A DNA stretch of 64,000 nucleotides from Portunus trituberculatus (GCF_017591435.1 NC_059296.1:4890001-4954000), one strand, 5' to 3'; shown: positions 31,240 through 47,049, counted from the first letter of the stretch. Numbers and translations are program-made. The notes: a model not told the origin generated them from the letters alone.

Positions 31240-31947
31240 AGCGATTTGCAGTAAAGGAGAGTCCAGAGAGAGAGGGAGAGGGAGAGAAAGAGAGGATGGG
31301 AGGGGAGCAAGGGACGGCAGACAGGGAAGGGGTCATGGTGGCAGGGAAAGTGTGAGGTCAAGTCTGAGGTTGAGGGCAAGAAGGTGATAGAGTTGTGGGC
31401 AGGTTATCAAGGTGTGGCCCTGAGGAAGAAGAGGACGAGGTACAGGAGGGAGAGGAGGGAGTTAGGAAAAGGGTGAAAAAATATAGCGAGAGGGATAATG
31501 AAGAAAAGATTAGAGAATAAGAACAAGAGAGAGAAGAGGAAGGGAAGGAAGATGAAGAGGAAGAAAGAGTGAAAAGAAAAAGAGATACAGATGAAGAGAG
31601 AAATAAGAACAAAAGAGAGAGGAGGAAATAATGATGAAGTATATAGGACATCAAAAAATGTTTAAGAAATAAGAAAAAGAGGAAGAGAAAGAGAAGAAGC
31701 CGACGAAGGGAGGAATGGAAGAGAAGAAGAAAAGGAAAGAGAAAAAATAAGTAGAAGGAAAATAAGTAAAAACAAAGTTGAAAGAGAATTAGGAAGAGAA
31801 ACAGAAAAGAAGAGGAGGAAGGCAGATAATAAAAGGAATAGTAAAGAAAAGATATAAAAGATAATAGATAACAATGAGAAGGCGAAAGAAGAGAAAGAAG
31901 AGAAGGAAGAAGGGAAACAGAAGAAAGAGAAGAAACAAGTAGAAGAA

Positions 31948-31950
<3 letters not shown>
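31240..31950. repeat. Long imperfect polypurine stretch
   Basis: About 700 bp in which the plus strand is overwhelmingly A and G (GAAG, GAGA, GGAA mixtures without fixed period), especially 31440-31950. Minus-strand frames are Ser/Leu/Phe-rich as a consequence. It reads as a decayed GA/GAA repeat field and could favour triplex or R-loop structures. Confidence 0.8.

Positions 31951-32018
<68 letters not shown>
31951..32018. repeat. (GT)n microsatellite
   Basis: About 68 bp, ending the polypurine stretch. Confidence 0.97.
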
Positions 32019-32020
<2 letters not shown>

Positions 32021-32379
32021 GTGGGTAGGCGGGGAACAGTCATTGATGGGTAGGAAAGGTTAACTCAGGTCGCCAGGTGAAGGAGGCGAGTGATAGCAAA
32101 TACTTAGAGACTAGACAGGAAAATTGTGTTGAAATTCATATCCCTTAAGACTCCTTATGTAGCGATCATCTGTCTGAGGGCAGGTGTCTGTGGACGTATT
32201 GACACCTGAGTAATGCAGAGATTCCCCTTCTGACTCCCTTATACTCTCTACACCTGTATGTTTGTGTATGTACTCTATATATAGTGTGTGTATGGATGAT
32301 GTGTGCTCGTCTTAGAATGTGTGTGTGTTTCTGGTTATATGTTACCTCAATGTAACTTTTTTTTTTCTTTGGTAACAAA
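32019..32379. other. No gene seen
   Basis: Anonymous sequence, with a short TATATATA near 32277 and T9 near 32359. Confidence 0.5.
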
Positions 32380-32502
32380 GTTAAACCTTTTGTGATTTAG
32401 GTCATTCAAGATTATTGTCAAGGATGGACCCAAAATTACTGTAATCTTAGGTTAATGTATGTTGTTGTAGTCAATAAAATCTATCTATCTATCTATCTAT
32501 CT
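32380..32502 (+). repeat. Putative retroelement 3' end with (CTAT)n tail
   Basis: TTGTTGTAGTCAATAAAAT followed by about six CTAT units (32480-32502). It pairs with the fragment at 20400-20482. A polyadenylation-like AATAAA just before a short tandem tail is typical of several arthropod non-LTR elements; no coding part remains. Confidence 0.55.
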
Positions 32503-32639
32503 GTTATTCTTATTCATCTTTTTCTTGTTTATCCGACTGTGTGTTTGTTCATGTATGTATTTAAGAATGGGATTAAATAGTAGGCAGGAAATTAAGTGTT
32601 ACGGAGGTCATTTATTTACACGCTTGGTTGTCAGGTGCA

Positions 32640-32644
<5 letters not shown>

Positions 32645-32723
<79 letters not shown>
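32645..32723. repeat. (CT)n microsatellite
   Basis: About 79 bp, perfect. The first long CT (rather than GA) tract on the plus strand; all long ones to its left are GA. Confidence 0.97.
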
Positions 32724-32724
<1 letters not shown>

Positions 32725-34295
32725 ACCAACACTTTACATCATTTTTACTTCCTCGAACCTTTGTGTCCGCCGCCCATTTTCTCTTGCTGTTGACTTTTCT
32801 TCAGTTTTATTATTTGTTTGTTTGGGTCTTTTATGTGAGCACGGCGTTGATTTGCGGAGGTTTATCATTGTTGTTGGCCGCGCTGGGTGCCGCGACGCCC
32901 CTCCCATACGTCAAGACTCGCCTCGCTTTCCCCATGCGCCACAAAATATACTCAGAATAATGCAGTGCCTTTTTCTCGCGCCGCTCACTCTCATGACACG
33001 TCTTATATCGCCCATAATGTATGATATTAATGCTGCATCCGATTCTGAGCATCACTCCTCCCCCCTTTTCTCCCTTCCTCCTCTCCTCTCAGCTGACGAA
33101 CACTACCTCCCTCCTCCTCCTTCCGTGCTTCCCTCCCCTCGCCGCCGCTGTCCCGTATCGTAAAGCAGCGCAGTGTTTATGTCGTCGTATATACATTTTG
33201 AATATTATGGATCGTATCTCTTACAACCTACACGACACAGTCACTGACACCGGGACTACATCACCTGTTTGTTCTGCCCTTCCTAGCTTCTCCTGTTGTG
33301 ACTCAATGATATTACTACTGCAGCCACTCCTCTTGTTCTCCCTCCTCAGTCCTCATGCACCGTCCCGTCTCTCTGTCTGCCTCTTTCTCTCTGCCTTAAC
33401 TCTCCCCTAGCATCCCAGACCGGACGTACCAGCATTAAATTGATTATAAAGTTTCAAACGAGCTAATTTTTTCATGACCCCGACGGACTGAGCACATATT
33501 ACCTTCTTGGCCTGTGTTGATAGCAATTTGATATTTGATTAGGTTTCCGCTGCGTTTCCATTACTGTCAGAGGCTCGTCCCGCCAACCTCTCATCTATAT
33601 GTATGAATGGGGTCACTCTCCACTCGCAGCCTCTCTTGTATTACCACCCGCCGCTAACGTGTACCTTTATCTCTTCCATTGTTCGTATATTATGGAAACA
33701 TGATTATTCACTCCCTGCAATGGCGAGTTATATATATATTTGCGGTGTATTGGTAATAAGCCTAGGCGTTCTTGTACGACGTATATGCAATCTCAAGGAT
33801 CTTGGATGTCCGTATGAATTGAATTTATTTTGGCACGCATGAGCGCTTGCCTTTCAGCGTCCCGTGCTTGTAGCTCCTTCGTATTTCTCTCAGCTTAATC
33901 AGCCGCATCTCCCGCTCAGAGACTTCACCTTGAAAATCACATTTCATACTCCATCTATACCCGTCCAGCGCCGACCCACCGCCGCCGCCGCCGCGCAGGC
34001 CAGACCTACCACCGCCACGACCCGATCCGACCAGCAACGCGGCCCCAAGTGAGAGACAGAGGAAGAGAGTCAACCAACTGTTCACATAGGCAGTGTTGTA
34101 TCGAGGCATGAATATCAGAGAGGAAAATGCGTATTCCCATTGTTCTTCTACGTTTACGCCAGCAGGATGCGCCGCGTTAATGGTGACGGATGGGCCTGCG
34201 AGGTGAAGCACATGTGGATTGCAAAGGGAGGAGAAAAAGGACCCAGTGCAAGAAGAACATTTTGGTTCCTGCCTTGGCCTGAACCTTGCCCCATC
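32724..34295. other. No gene seen
   Basis: Anonymous sequence, pyrimidine-rich at 33050-33160 and 33260-33420. Frames at 32822-33163 and 33021-33410 are composition-driven. CpG-rich at 33960-34050. Confidence 0.5.
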
Positions 34296-34388
34296 CCTCC
34301 TCCTCCTCCTCCTCCTCCTCCTCCTCCTCCTCCTCCTCCTCCTCCTCCTCCTCCTCCTCCTCCTCCTCCTCCTCCTCCTCCTCCTCCC
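34296..34388. repeat. (CCT)n tract 1
   Basis: About 93 bp, nearly perfect. First of three in 700 bp. Confidence 0.97.
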
Positions 34389-34486
34389 ACACAAAGGTTA
34401 TCTCAGGTTTGGATCACGTTGTACTAACCAGGAGGATCTTCCTCTTCCCCTCCTCTCTTTTCCTTCTCTAGACATGTGCCTCCTAG

Positions 34487-34569
34487 TCCTCCTCCTCCTC
34501 CTCCTCCTCCTCCTCCTCCTCCTCCTCCTCCTCCTCCTCCTCCTCCTCCTCCTCCTCCTCCTCCTCCTG
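34487..34569. repeat. (CCT)n tract 2
   Basis: About 83 bp. The 98 bp between it and tract 1 is unique sequence. Confidence 0.97.
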
Positions 34570-34909
34570 CTTTCCCTGTCTCTCACATTCACCTATGTAC
34601 TCCTACTACTCGTTCTTCCTGTCTTCTGCTTTCACTGTCTCTTTTTCTCGTCTCATTATCTAATTTTCCTTTTCTCCCTCTTCCTTATTTTCTTCATTTT
34701 GCTTCTCCTCCTCCTCCTCCTTCCCGTGTCTTCTGTCTCCGCTGTCTGCTTCGTTTTCTTCCTCTCTTCTTCGCATTCTTTCCTCACCTTGTCTTTACAT
34801 TCTTGCTTTTCCTCATATCTAACTTCTTTCTCTCTTCATCTCATCTCCTTGTCTTTTTATCTTATTCCTTCTCCTCCTCCTCCACTCCCGTATCTCATTC
34901 ACTCTACTT
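34570..34909. other. No gene seen; polypyrimidine
   Basis: Plus strand is mostly C and T (TCTTCCT-like). The 320-codon frame 34219-35181 spans this and all three CCT tracts; it is Leu/Pro/Ser repeat translation and not a gene. Confidence 0.75.
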
Positions 34910-34999
34910 CTCCTCCTCCTCCTCCTCCTCCTCCTCCTCCTCCTCCTCCTCCTCCTCCTCCTCCTCCTCCTCCTCCTCCTCCTCCTCCTCCTCCTCCTT
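34910..34999. repeat. (CCT)n tract 3
   Basis: About 90 bp, nearly perfect. Confidence 0.97.
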
Positions 35000-35616
35000 G
35001 TCTTTCTTTCCGTGTCTTCAGCTTACTCCTCCTCCTCCTTCATTCACCTTCCTTCACTGTCTTTCTCAGCCTCTTTTTCTTGTCTCAATCCCTTTCCTTT
35101 AAATTCTGCATCTCTCCTTCTCGTCGTCCTCCTCCTTCTCCTTCTCTTTCCCCTTCCAATTCTCCTCCCTCCTTCACGTGACTATCCAATCCAAGCAGAC
35201 AGAAAGTGGTATCCTATAACGTCAATAAGGGCGAAGATCAAATACTAGAGGCTGTGATTGTGAGAAATACCTACGCCTCTATTTGTTTTCTTTTTTTTTT
35301 TTTTTTATTGTTGTATTCTTCTGATTCATCACAAGTGGAGCGATTGGTCGTGTTAGGCATGACGTATCGCCCTCCTGAAGATACGTTCTAATTGGTGGAT
35401 CAACTGTCTGCGGTGGAATTGATGGCTGATGATTGGCTGGGCTGAGTTGATCGCCTCCAGCTGCTCCGTGATTGCCGATTAGTGAACGATTTGTGATCTT
35501 TTTCTTTTTCTCTTTTTTTTCTTTTTTTTTTTTGTATCTTCCTGCCTCGCTCCCTTGTTGTTGGTGGCGATAATTGACCTCACAGATGGAAGGAAGAGGA
35601 GGAGTGGACTGAACGT

Positions 35617-35618
<2 letters not shown>
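35000..35618. other. No gene seen
   Basis: Polypyrimidine until about 35180, then anonymous, with T16 near 35290 and T-rich 35500-35535. Confidence 0.6.

Positions 35619-35710
<92 letters not shown>
35619..35710. repeat. (CT)n microsatellite
   Basis: About 92 bp, perfect. Confidence 0.97.
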
Positions 35711-35712
<2 letters not shown>

Positions 35713-35861
35713 TTGTGGTTACTTACTACTACTAACCCTTCATCTTATCCAGGATACGTAATTGCATGGCCGGTAATTATCCTAACCTGGTAATTCTTAT
35801 TCATTCTCGTCATTTAGTAATTGGATATATTTTTCTTTCTGTATTTTTATTTTCCTCTTAA

Positions 35862-36061
35862 CCCCTTCAGTACCATGACGCGTTTTCATATTCATTCTGG
35901 TTAGTATTTGGTGATTTTCTACAGCTTCAGAAACTCATGTGGAGGGATTAAAATAGTGAAGACTCTATCCATTATTCTTCTGACCTCCATAGACCCTTTC
36001 TAATGTCAATAAAATGGTCTAGTCATACACAAGGTAAAAGTGTGCCCCAGTATTGAAGGGG
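35862..36061 (-). mobile_element. TTAA-flanked MITE, intact single copy
   Basis: A 200-bp element with an exact TTAA on each side (35858-35861 and 36062-36065). Inverted termini are CCCCTTCAGTAC at the left and the complement of CCCCTTCAATAC at the right, 11 of 12 matching. The interior matches, in reverse orientation, the copies at 50131-50708, 51135 and 61183 (for example GACCTCCATAGACCC, ATTTGGTGATTTT). TTAA duplication and CC-starting inverted ends are hallmarks of piggyBac-type elements. It has no transposase frame, so it is a non-autonomous derivative. Confidence 0.85.
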
Positions 36062-36069
36062 TTAATACT

Positions 36070-36405
36070 GTTTGGTGTACTTGAATAACATAAACAACGA
36101 GTGGTGATTGCAGTGCAGTTATGGACACTTAGATAACGTGAAGATGTGAAGCATTTATTGGAGGCATTACTGGGGAACAAATACGTATATCATCATTAAG
36201 TCATTAGAGATATTATGCTTTTTATTTTGCCCTGAGTCTTTGGTGAGTCTGAATAACATAAGTAATGACTCTTGATTGCTGTGTAGTAATGGGCACCGAG
36301 TAATGTTCAAATATGATGCTGCTATTAGAAACATTACTAGTATATTGTTATTGATCTTTACCATGAGATACAAGCTTTCCTACAATCATTTGAGGCTTTT
36401 TCTTA
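36070..36405. repeat. Degenerate tandem duplication, about 168-bp period
   Basis: GTTTGGTGTACTTGAATAAC at 36070 and CTTTGGTGAGTCTGAATAAC at 36238 begin two copies. Each continues through TGATTGC, TAATGG/TTATGG, CAC and a GCATTACT/ACATTACTAG phrase. The right edge is unclear. Confidence 0.7.
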
Positions 36406-36492
36406 GACTGTCAGGTTTTGTAGTACAGTTTCTTAAGTACTTGTAGCCTGGAGGAGATGATTAGACAAACTTATGGGTGGGGATGTGGAAAT

Positions 36493-36686
36493 GGGTAGGT
36501 ATGCTCTGTAAAGGGACTGCCGCGTGTAATCTTAGTGTCTCCTTCCTGCTAGCTATGTTTTCTTATGTAGTTGTGTTCCTAGTGAGATTGGAAGTGGGTA
36601 GGTATGCTCTATAAGGGGACTGCCGCGTGTAATTATGATGCCTCCTTGCTGCTTATCGTGTTTTCTTATGTACTTGTGTTCCTAAA
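36493..36686 (+). repeat. Two tandem copies of the GGGACTGCC...TTATGT repeat
   Basis: GGGTAGGTATGCTCT begins at 36493 and again at 36596 (103-bp period). Each copy continues with GGGACTGCCGCGTGTAAT, CTCCTTCCTGCT or CTCCTTGCTGCT, and a TTTTCTTATGTA end. Same family as 9203 and 61903. Here it occurs head-to-tail, suggesting local duplication after insertion. Confidence 0.75.
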
Positions 36687-36719
36687 AGACGATACTTCCT
36701 TCTCCATTTCCTGTCTTTT

Positions 36720-36872
<153 letters not shown>

Positions 36873-37201
36873 ACAGTGCTCTAAGGGTTAGGAAAGAAGT
36901 CAATCGCTGTCAGATGGTACCTATATGACCAAAAAACATACCAAAAAGACAAAAAAACTCAAATATATTTCTCTTTCTTTTCATGTGTCTAGGAAAAAAA
37001 TATATACACATTATATTTCAATATTTTGGAGATTACTTTTACGGTGCTCTGAATTTCAACCAGGGAGGAACGCAGGAAGAAAAGAGGAAGACATTTTATT
37101 TGTGTATGTTGGAACACAGACCAAGGAAAGAAAAAAATAAATTGAAAAAAAAGGCCCACTGAGGCGCCAGTCCTTATAGAAGTTATATAAAAATACACTC
37201 G

Positions 37202-37412
37202 TAAGGGGACTCCGAGGATGGTATAGCTGTCTATTTTTTTTTTTTAGTCAATCTTACTTGAAGAATATATATGTGGGTGGTATAGAAGTCTTTCTTTTTA
37301 ATCCATTTTAAACCTTACATGAAGAATATATATACAACGGGACTCCGAGGGTGGTATACGAGTCTTTTTATTTATTTTGTGTCAATTCTAAACCCTACGT
37401 GAAGAATATATG
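37202..37412. repeat. Degenerate tandem repeat, about 65-75-bp units
   Basis: The phrases GGGACTCCGAGG, GGTGGTATA, TCTTTTTA and TGAAGAATATATATG recur in three units (about 37202, 37275, 37337). The middle unit lacks the GGGACTCC start. Just upstream, AAAAAGGCCCACTGAGGC at 37148 may belong to an interspersed repeat. Confidence 0.75.
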
Positions 37413-37894
37413 TGTAAAAAGATGCCTGTAGTTTTGTTTCCTCATCGCCCCATAGTGTTCCTAGCATTCATAGTGCCTGACTCACCCTCTCCTGGCACCG
37501 CGGGAGGATGCTTCAGTAGTAATCCCACACCGGCGGGCCGAAGCATGCACTTGTGTATATGGACATGAATTTTAATCGATACGAGGAAATAATAAAAGTC
37601 TGGACTAATATTTATGGCAGCAACGCCCTGTGCTTCGTATTTTACGTTCGTACATATTATGAATCTTAATAGATCGCTTAAAACCATAAAACTGCCTGCC
37701 GAATATTTATGCTGCCAACCCCTCCAGGCCTTCCTCGATAGTAGGCTGCGAGTGACGGGAAAAAAATACACATTAAATTTCTTCTCCCTTTGATAATGAC
37801 AAGTCGACCGCGAGCCACGAACGAGACGGTCTGGAATCTGTCAGTCAGAGTAACTCATAAAAGGAAAAATCGCATAATAAATCGTGAAATTATT

Positions 37895-37897
<3 letters not shown>
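37413..37897. other. No gene seen
   Basis: Anonymous. The minus-strand frame 37442-37771 (109 codons) has no recognisable domain. Confidence 0.5.

Positions 37898-37951
<54 letters not shown>
37898..37951. repeat. (GA)n microsatellite
   Basis: About 54 bp, perfect. One of the few GA tracts on the right half of the plus strand. Confidence 0.97.
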
Positions 37952-37954
<3 letters not shown>

Positions 37955-38057
37955 GGGGAAGATAAAACGGAGGACAGGTAGGGGAGACAGAGGTTATCAG
38001 TCGCCTCCTGGTGTCACTTACCTGGTGGGAAGCTGGAGATGTTACCTGGAGGGAGTA

Positions 38058-41509
<3,452 letters not shown>

Positions 41510-41592
<83 letters not shown>

Positions 41593-41610
41593 TGTGTGCG
41601 TGTGTGTTTT
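41510..41610. repeat. Composite T18-(GT)n-(GCGT)n
   Basis: Poly-T to 41527, GT to about 41541, then about 60 bp of TGCG tetranucleotide with GT ends. The GCGT block is alternating purine-pyrimidine and CpG-bearing. Confidence 0.96.
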
Positions 41611-41678
41611 TATACGCGATGTTTGTTTACGTTTTATGGGATTATAACCTGTTTTGTTTTTGTGATTATAGGATATTA

Positions 41679-41704
41679 TACTACTACTACTACTACTACT
41701 ACTG

Positions 41705-41758
<54 letters not shown>

Positions 41759-41766
41759 TTACTACA
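41679..41766. repeat. (TAC)n microsatellite
   Basis: About 88 bp with one TGC and one TAT interruption. Confidence 0.96.
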
Positions 41767-41875
41767 ACCACCACCATATATAAACATACCCAACACTCAC
41801 GAATTCTCTTCTCAACAAGCTTCTACCCGGATATTTTCTCCTCTGCCTCTTCTCTTTTCCCTTTTTCAAGACTCA

Positions 41876-41878
<3 letters not shown>

Positions 41879-41931
<53 letters not shown>
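41879..41931. repeat. (CT)n microsatellite
   Basis: About 53 bp, perfect. Confidence 0.97.
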
Positions 41932-41933
<2 letters not shown>

Positions 41934-42429
41934 TGCCTCTGCCTCCTTATGGATAAACATTCACGGATGGTTACGTTTCTATTTATATTTATCTTGCACG
42001 CGACTCGCTCTGCGCCTCTCGAGTGCAAGTCATTACCAGCAACACTCACTCGCCTGTTTGCATCAGAGAGGAGACTCCCTCAAGCGGCGCCAAAACAAGC
42101 CATTCATCTCGTCCTGTGAGTGAATCTTTTTTTATCTTATTTTCTTTTCCTCTTTTTTTTAGGCGGGTTTTCTCCCAATTTAGATTCGAATTTAGATTTA
42201 TGGCCCCGAATATTGGCTGCCAAAGGAGCGTATCACAGGTAATTGTTTTGTTATCGCTCTCCAGGTATTTTCATTTCCTTCTTGGTTTCCCTGAGTGTGT
42301 ATCGACCGCATCTACTCACTCCTCAGTTCTTTGCATCTCCCTGTACTGAAAGGGATTATGTTTTTTTTTTTCTTTTACTCCATCCAGAACGGTTTATTGA
42401 TTTTTAGGGTGATTTATTGCTTGGGTTTA
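41932..42429. other. No gene seen
   Basis: Anonymous, T-rich; frames are extensions of the neighbouring repeats. Confidence 0.5.
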
Positions 42430-42915
42430 TAGTGGTGGGGTTGTGGGAAGCTGTGGGAGGCTGGTGGAGGCTGTGGTGGAAATGTAGAAGCTGTTGTAGT
42501 GGATATTCTGTAGAGAAGAGGCGGTGGTGAGAATGTTTTGTAAGCTGGTGGAGGCTGTGATGGGAATGTAGAAGCTATAGTGAATGTGCTGTAGAGAACA
42601 GGCTGTGTTCAAGATGTTTTGTAGGCTGATGAAAGCTGTTGTAGGATTTTATTTTATTTTTTTTTTTCATGTCCTGGCTTATAGCTCCTGTAGGTAACTT
42701 GAAGAGTATTGGAAGCGCTGTTAACCTTCCACCCATTTGTGGCCCAGGCAAAAGCTGTAGTGGATTTGCTGTAGAAAGGAGGTTGTGCTGTGAAGGTTTT
42801 GCAGGCTGTGTTGTATAGGCTGTGGTGAAGATACTGCCGAGGTAATGATTGGGGTGCTGTGGTGGGTATGTGAAGGCTGCAGTGTGGTGGTTAGGATATT
42901 GTGGTGGAATGTGGT
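42430..42915. repeat. Degenerate GCTG-rich minisatellite, about 80-84-bp period
   Basis: GCTGGTGGAGGCTGTG at 42460 and 42544, then GCTGATGAAAGCTGTTG at 42624, each followed by a GAAATGTAGAAGCT-like phrase, CTGTAGAGAA and GATGTTTTGTA. After an unrelated gap (about 42645-42740) similar GCTGTAGTGGATTTGCTGTA phrases continue to 42915. The Thr/Ala/Ser-rich minus-strand frames reflect the repeat. Confidence 0.75.
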
Positions 42916-44595
<1,680 letters not shown>

Positions 44596-44624
44596 TTAGG
44601 TTAGGTTAGGTTAGGTTAGGTTAG
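44596..44624 (+). repeat. Interstitial telomere-like (TTAGG)n
   Basis: Five perfect TTAGG units plus TTAG. TTAGG is the ancestral arthropod telomere unit. The short length and flanking unique sequence mean this is interstitial, not a chromosome end. Confidence 0.9.
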
Positions 44625-45016
44625 ATGCAGTGAAGTGTTATTAGTAATAGCTAGGGCAGGTTTGGTTGCTTAAGGTCTAATTATTTAAGATTACATATAC
44701 ATTAGAAAGGTTTAGATGTGGTGAGGTTACGTTAGGCTTGGTGTGTGGTGTGTGGTGAGTGGAGGACGTGCGGTGGTGCTCTGACCTTGCCGTGCCTCGT
44801 CATGGTGGTCGCGGCGTTGACGGAATTATCGCCCTGACCGCCGGCCGAGTACAGGGGGCGGGTGGAGTGGATCACGGCGAGACGGGCCTGCCTCCCTCCC
44901 ATAGGTCAGGGGTCTCATCTGAACAAGTTTAGGTCAGTTTTAAGTTTACATAAATAACGCATTATCGTCCTCGCGGGTGGTGGTTATCGAGGAGAAGGGG
45001 GAGGAAGACGAAGAGG
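44625..45016. other. No gene seen
   Basis: Anonymous; CpG-rich at 44770-44910. Confidence 0.5.
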
Positions 45017-45060
45017 AGGAGGAGGAGGAGGAGGAGGAAGGAAGAGGAGGAGGATTGATG
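45017..45060. repeat. (GAG)n short tract
   Basis: About 44 bp, imperfect GAG/GGA; produces a poly-Glu frame. Confidence 0.9.
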
Positions 45061-45829
45061 GAAGGGAAGAAGGGGTTTCATTCTCGTGTTTCAAGGCGGG
45101 AGATCGACAAGAGTCATGTCCTGTGCACTTCCTCGATGGGCGTTCACACTCTCTGCATCACGCTGCTATATTTGGCCAGGCGCCGGATACTCAGGGGTGA
45201 AAGAAGGTCGGGGGGGCTGAGGAAAGTGTGCATGCAAATAGCGAGGGAACACATTTCACTCTTACATGTAGATTACCGCTCGCTAAGTCACCAAGCATGC
45301 ACTGTCCCCCAAGAGCAGTGAGTACAAAGGGCACATATATTACACCACTGCTGACTTTACTGTATACACTTAATAACTGCGAGAAGGATGAACTGAATGC
45401 ACAATGCCCCCTGTGTCTCTCCCTTTCACCTGCTTCCGCACCTAGCCAAGAGAGGAGCACTGTGCTTTTGGCCGTGAAAACACCGCCTCGTGTTAGCATT
45501 TGCATCTGTACCTGAGATACTGCACAGCCACACGTGTACCTTTGACCCTGTATGGAAGAGTTCCCGTGATTTACGCCAGGTCGTGTGTTTGTATATTCGC
45601 TTTTTATACAATCGGGTCATACACGCAATGCTTTTTATTTGATACGTGGAAGGAGAAACAATTACAAAGGAGAAAGGAAGGGAAGGCCACTACCGGGAAT
45701 AGAAAGCTTGGGATTTAATACCTTGCACAAGAAATAGTCGTAACTTAGACGAACACTAATTTGAAGGAGTGTGAGTGAATGGATTCAAGGGAAGGAATAG
45801 AGGTTTGTGGAAGGAGTATGTAATTTTAT

Positions 45830-45830
<1 letters not shown>
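45061..45830. other. No gene seen
   Basis: Anonymous; opposite-strand frames of about 100 codons overlap at 45191-45515, with no domain. Confidence 0.5.

Positions 45831-45872
<42 letters not shown>
45831..45872. repeat. (GA)n microsatellite
   Basis: 42 bp, perfect. Confidence 0.97.
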
Positions 45873-45874
<2 letters not shown>

Positions 45875-46347
45875 TTTGAAGGGGATGTGTTCTTAAGAGA
45901 CAGGAAGGAAGGAGAGAGGTGTATAAGAAGGAGAAAGAGGAGGTGGTTGTTGTGGTGGTGATGGTGGTGGTGGTAGTGGTGATGAAGGAGGAAGAGGAAG
46001 AGGAGGAGCCGGGAGGGAGGAAGAATGGGGGAAGGGAGGGAGTCTCGTGGTCACAGGGTCGTAAATGGATAATAAAGATAATTTTTTTTTCCTCGTGCGC
46101 TTCCAGTGAGAAATTTATTCAAATGAACTCAGAAACTACCGATACTAAGATAAATATGCATGTGGGGGACCTGTTCTCTGCCCCCAGAAGACAAATTAAC
46201 TTTTTTTTCTTCCTTCCTCCCTCTCCTCTCCTCCTCTTTGGCGCGGGGTTAGCTAAGGTTGGTCTTCATCAAACGTAACATCGCAGTACTATTTGAGATG
46301 ATACCAAATACTCCTGGTAATACTGAAGAGCCACGTGTACTCTCTCT
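45873..46347. other. No gene seen
   Basis: G/A-rich with GGT patches to 46040, then anonymous. Confidence 0.5.
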
Positions 46348-46609
46348 ATTACCGCTGTCTCCTCGACTCTTGCACTGAAATACTGAGGAACCGTGCCTGG
46401 TCTCCTTACTTTTAGTGTTCCCTCGTCACCGTTCACATCTTTGGTAGTTTTTAGAGTTTAAAGTGTGTTTGTTACTTTATTACCGCTGTGTCCTCGCCTC
46501 TTGCACTGAAATACTGAGGAACCGTGCTTCGTCTCCTTACTCTTACTGTTGCCTCGTCACCGATCGCATCTCTTGTAGTTTTAGAGCTCAGAACGTGTTT
46601 GTGTGTGTG
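46348..46609. repeat. Direct tandem duplication, 131-bp period
   Basis: ATTACCGCTGTCTCCTCGAC at 46348 and ATTACCGCTGTGTCCTCGCC at 46479 begin two copies. They share CTCTTGCACTGAAATACTGA, GGAACCGTGC, GTCTCCTTACT, CCTCGTCACCG and GTGTTTGT. Confidence 0.9.
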
Positions 46610-47049
46610 TTTTGACTCTAATGGCTGCGAAAACAACAGAATGGTTTATTTTGAATAGGCAAGATTGTAAAGACTGCCTCGGTTGTTCCTGCTCCAGTGG
46701 TGTTTTTATTTTATTTTATTTCTTTTTTTTTTTTAGTCTTTCAGTGGTAGATATATTGAATGATCTGCAGTTGAGTACAAGTGATTTGCATGTAATGTTG
46801 TGTGTTTCTCTTCGATGCGACGGTGTAGCTTGTCGAGTTGTCATAAATCGTGTCCGCATCACAACAACACGCGACTCTTTCTCTTGGAGTCTGTTTCTTT
46901 TTTTCTCTTCCTTTTCTTTTCTCTCTATTTCTTTGTATAATGTAGTTGTTGTTTTCTCAGAAGTTATTTTTTTCCTACTTTATTTTTTTTCTTGCCTGTT
47001 TTGATTTATCAGTTTTTGTTTAATTCATTTCGTTTTTACATTTTTTGAG

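Noticed and set aside
34219..35181. 320-codon open frame rich in Leu, Pro and Ser, the longest in the window
   Set aside because: Spans three CCT tracts and polypyrimidine DNA; stops are excluded by composition, and other phases are open too.
44596..44624. Chromosome end
   Set aside because: Only five units and flanked on both sides by unique sequence.
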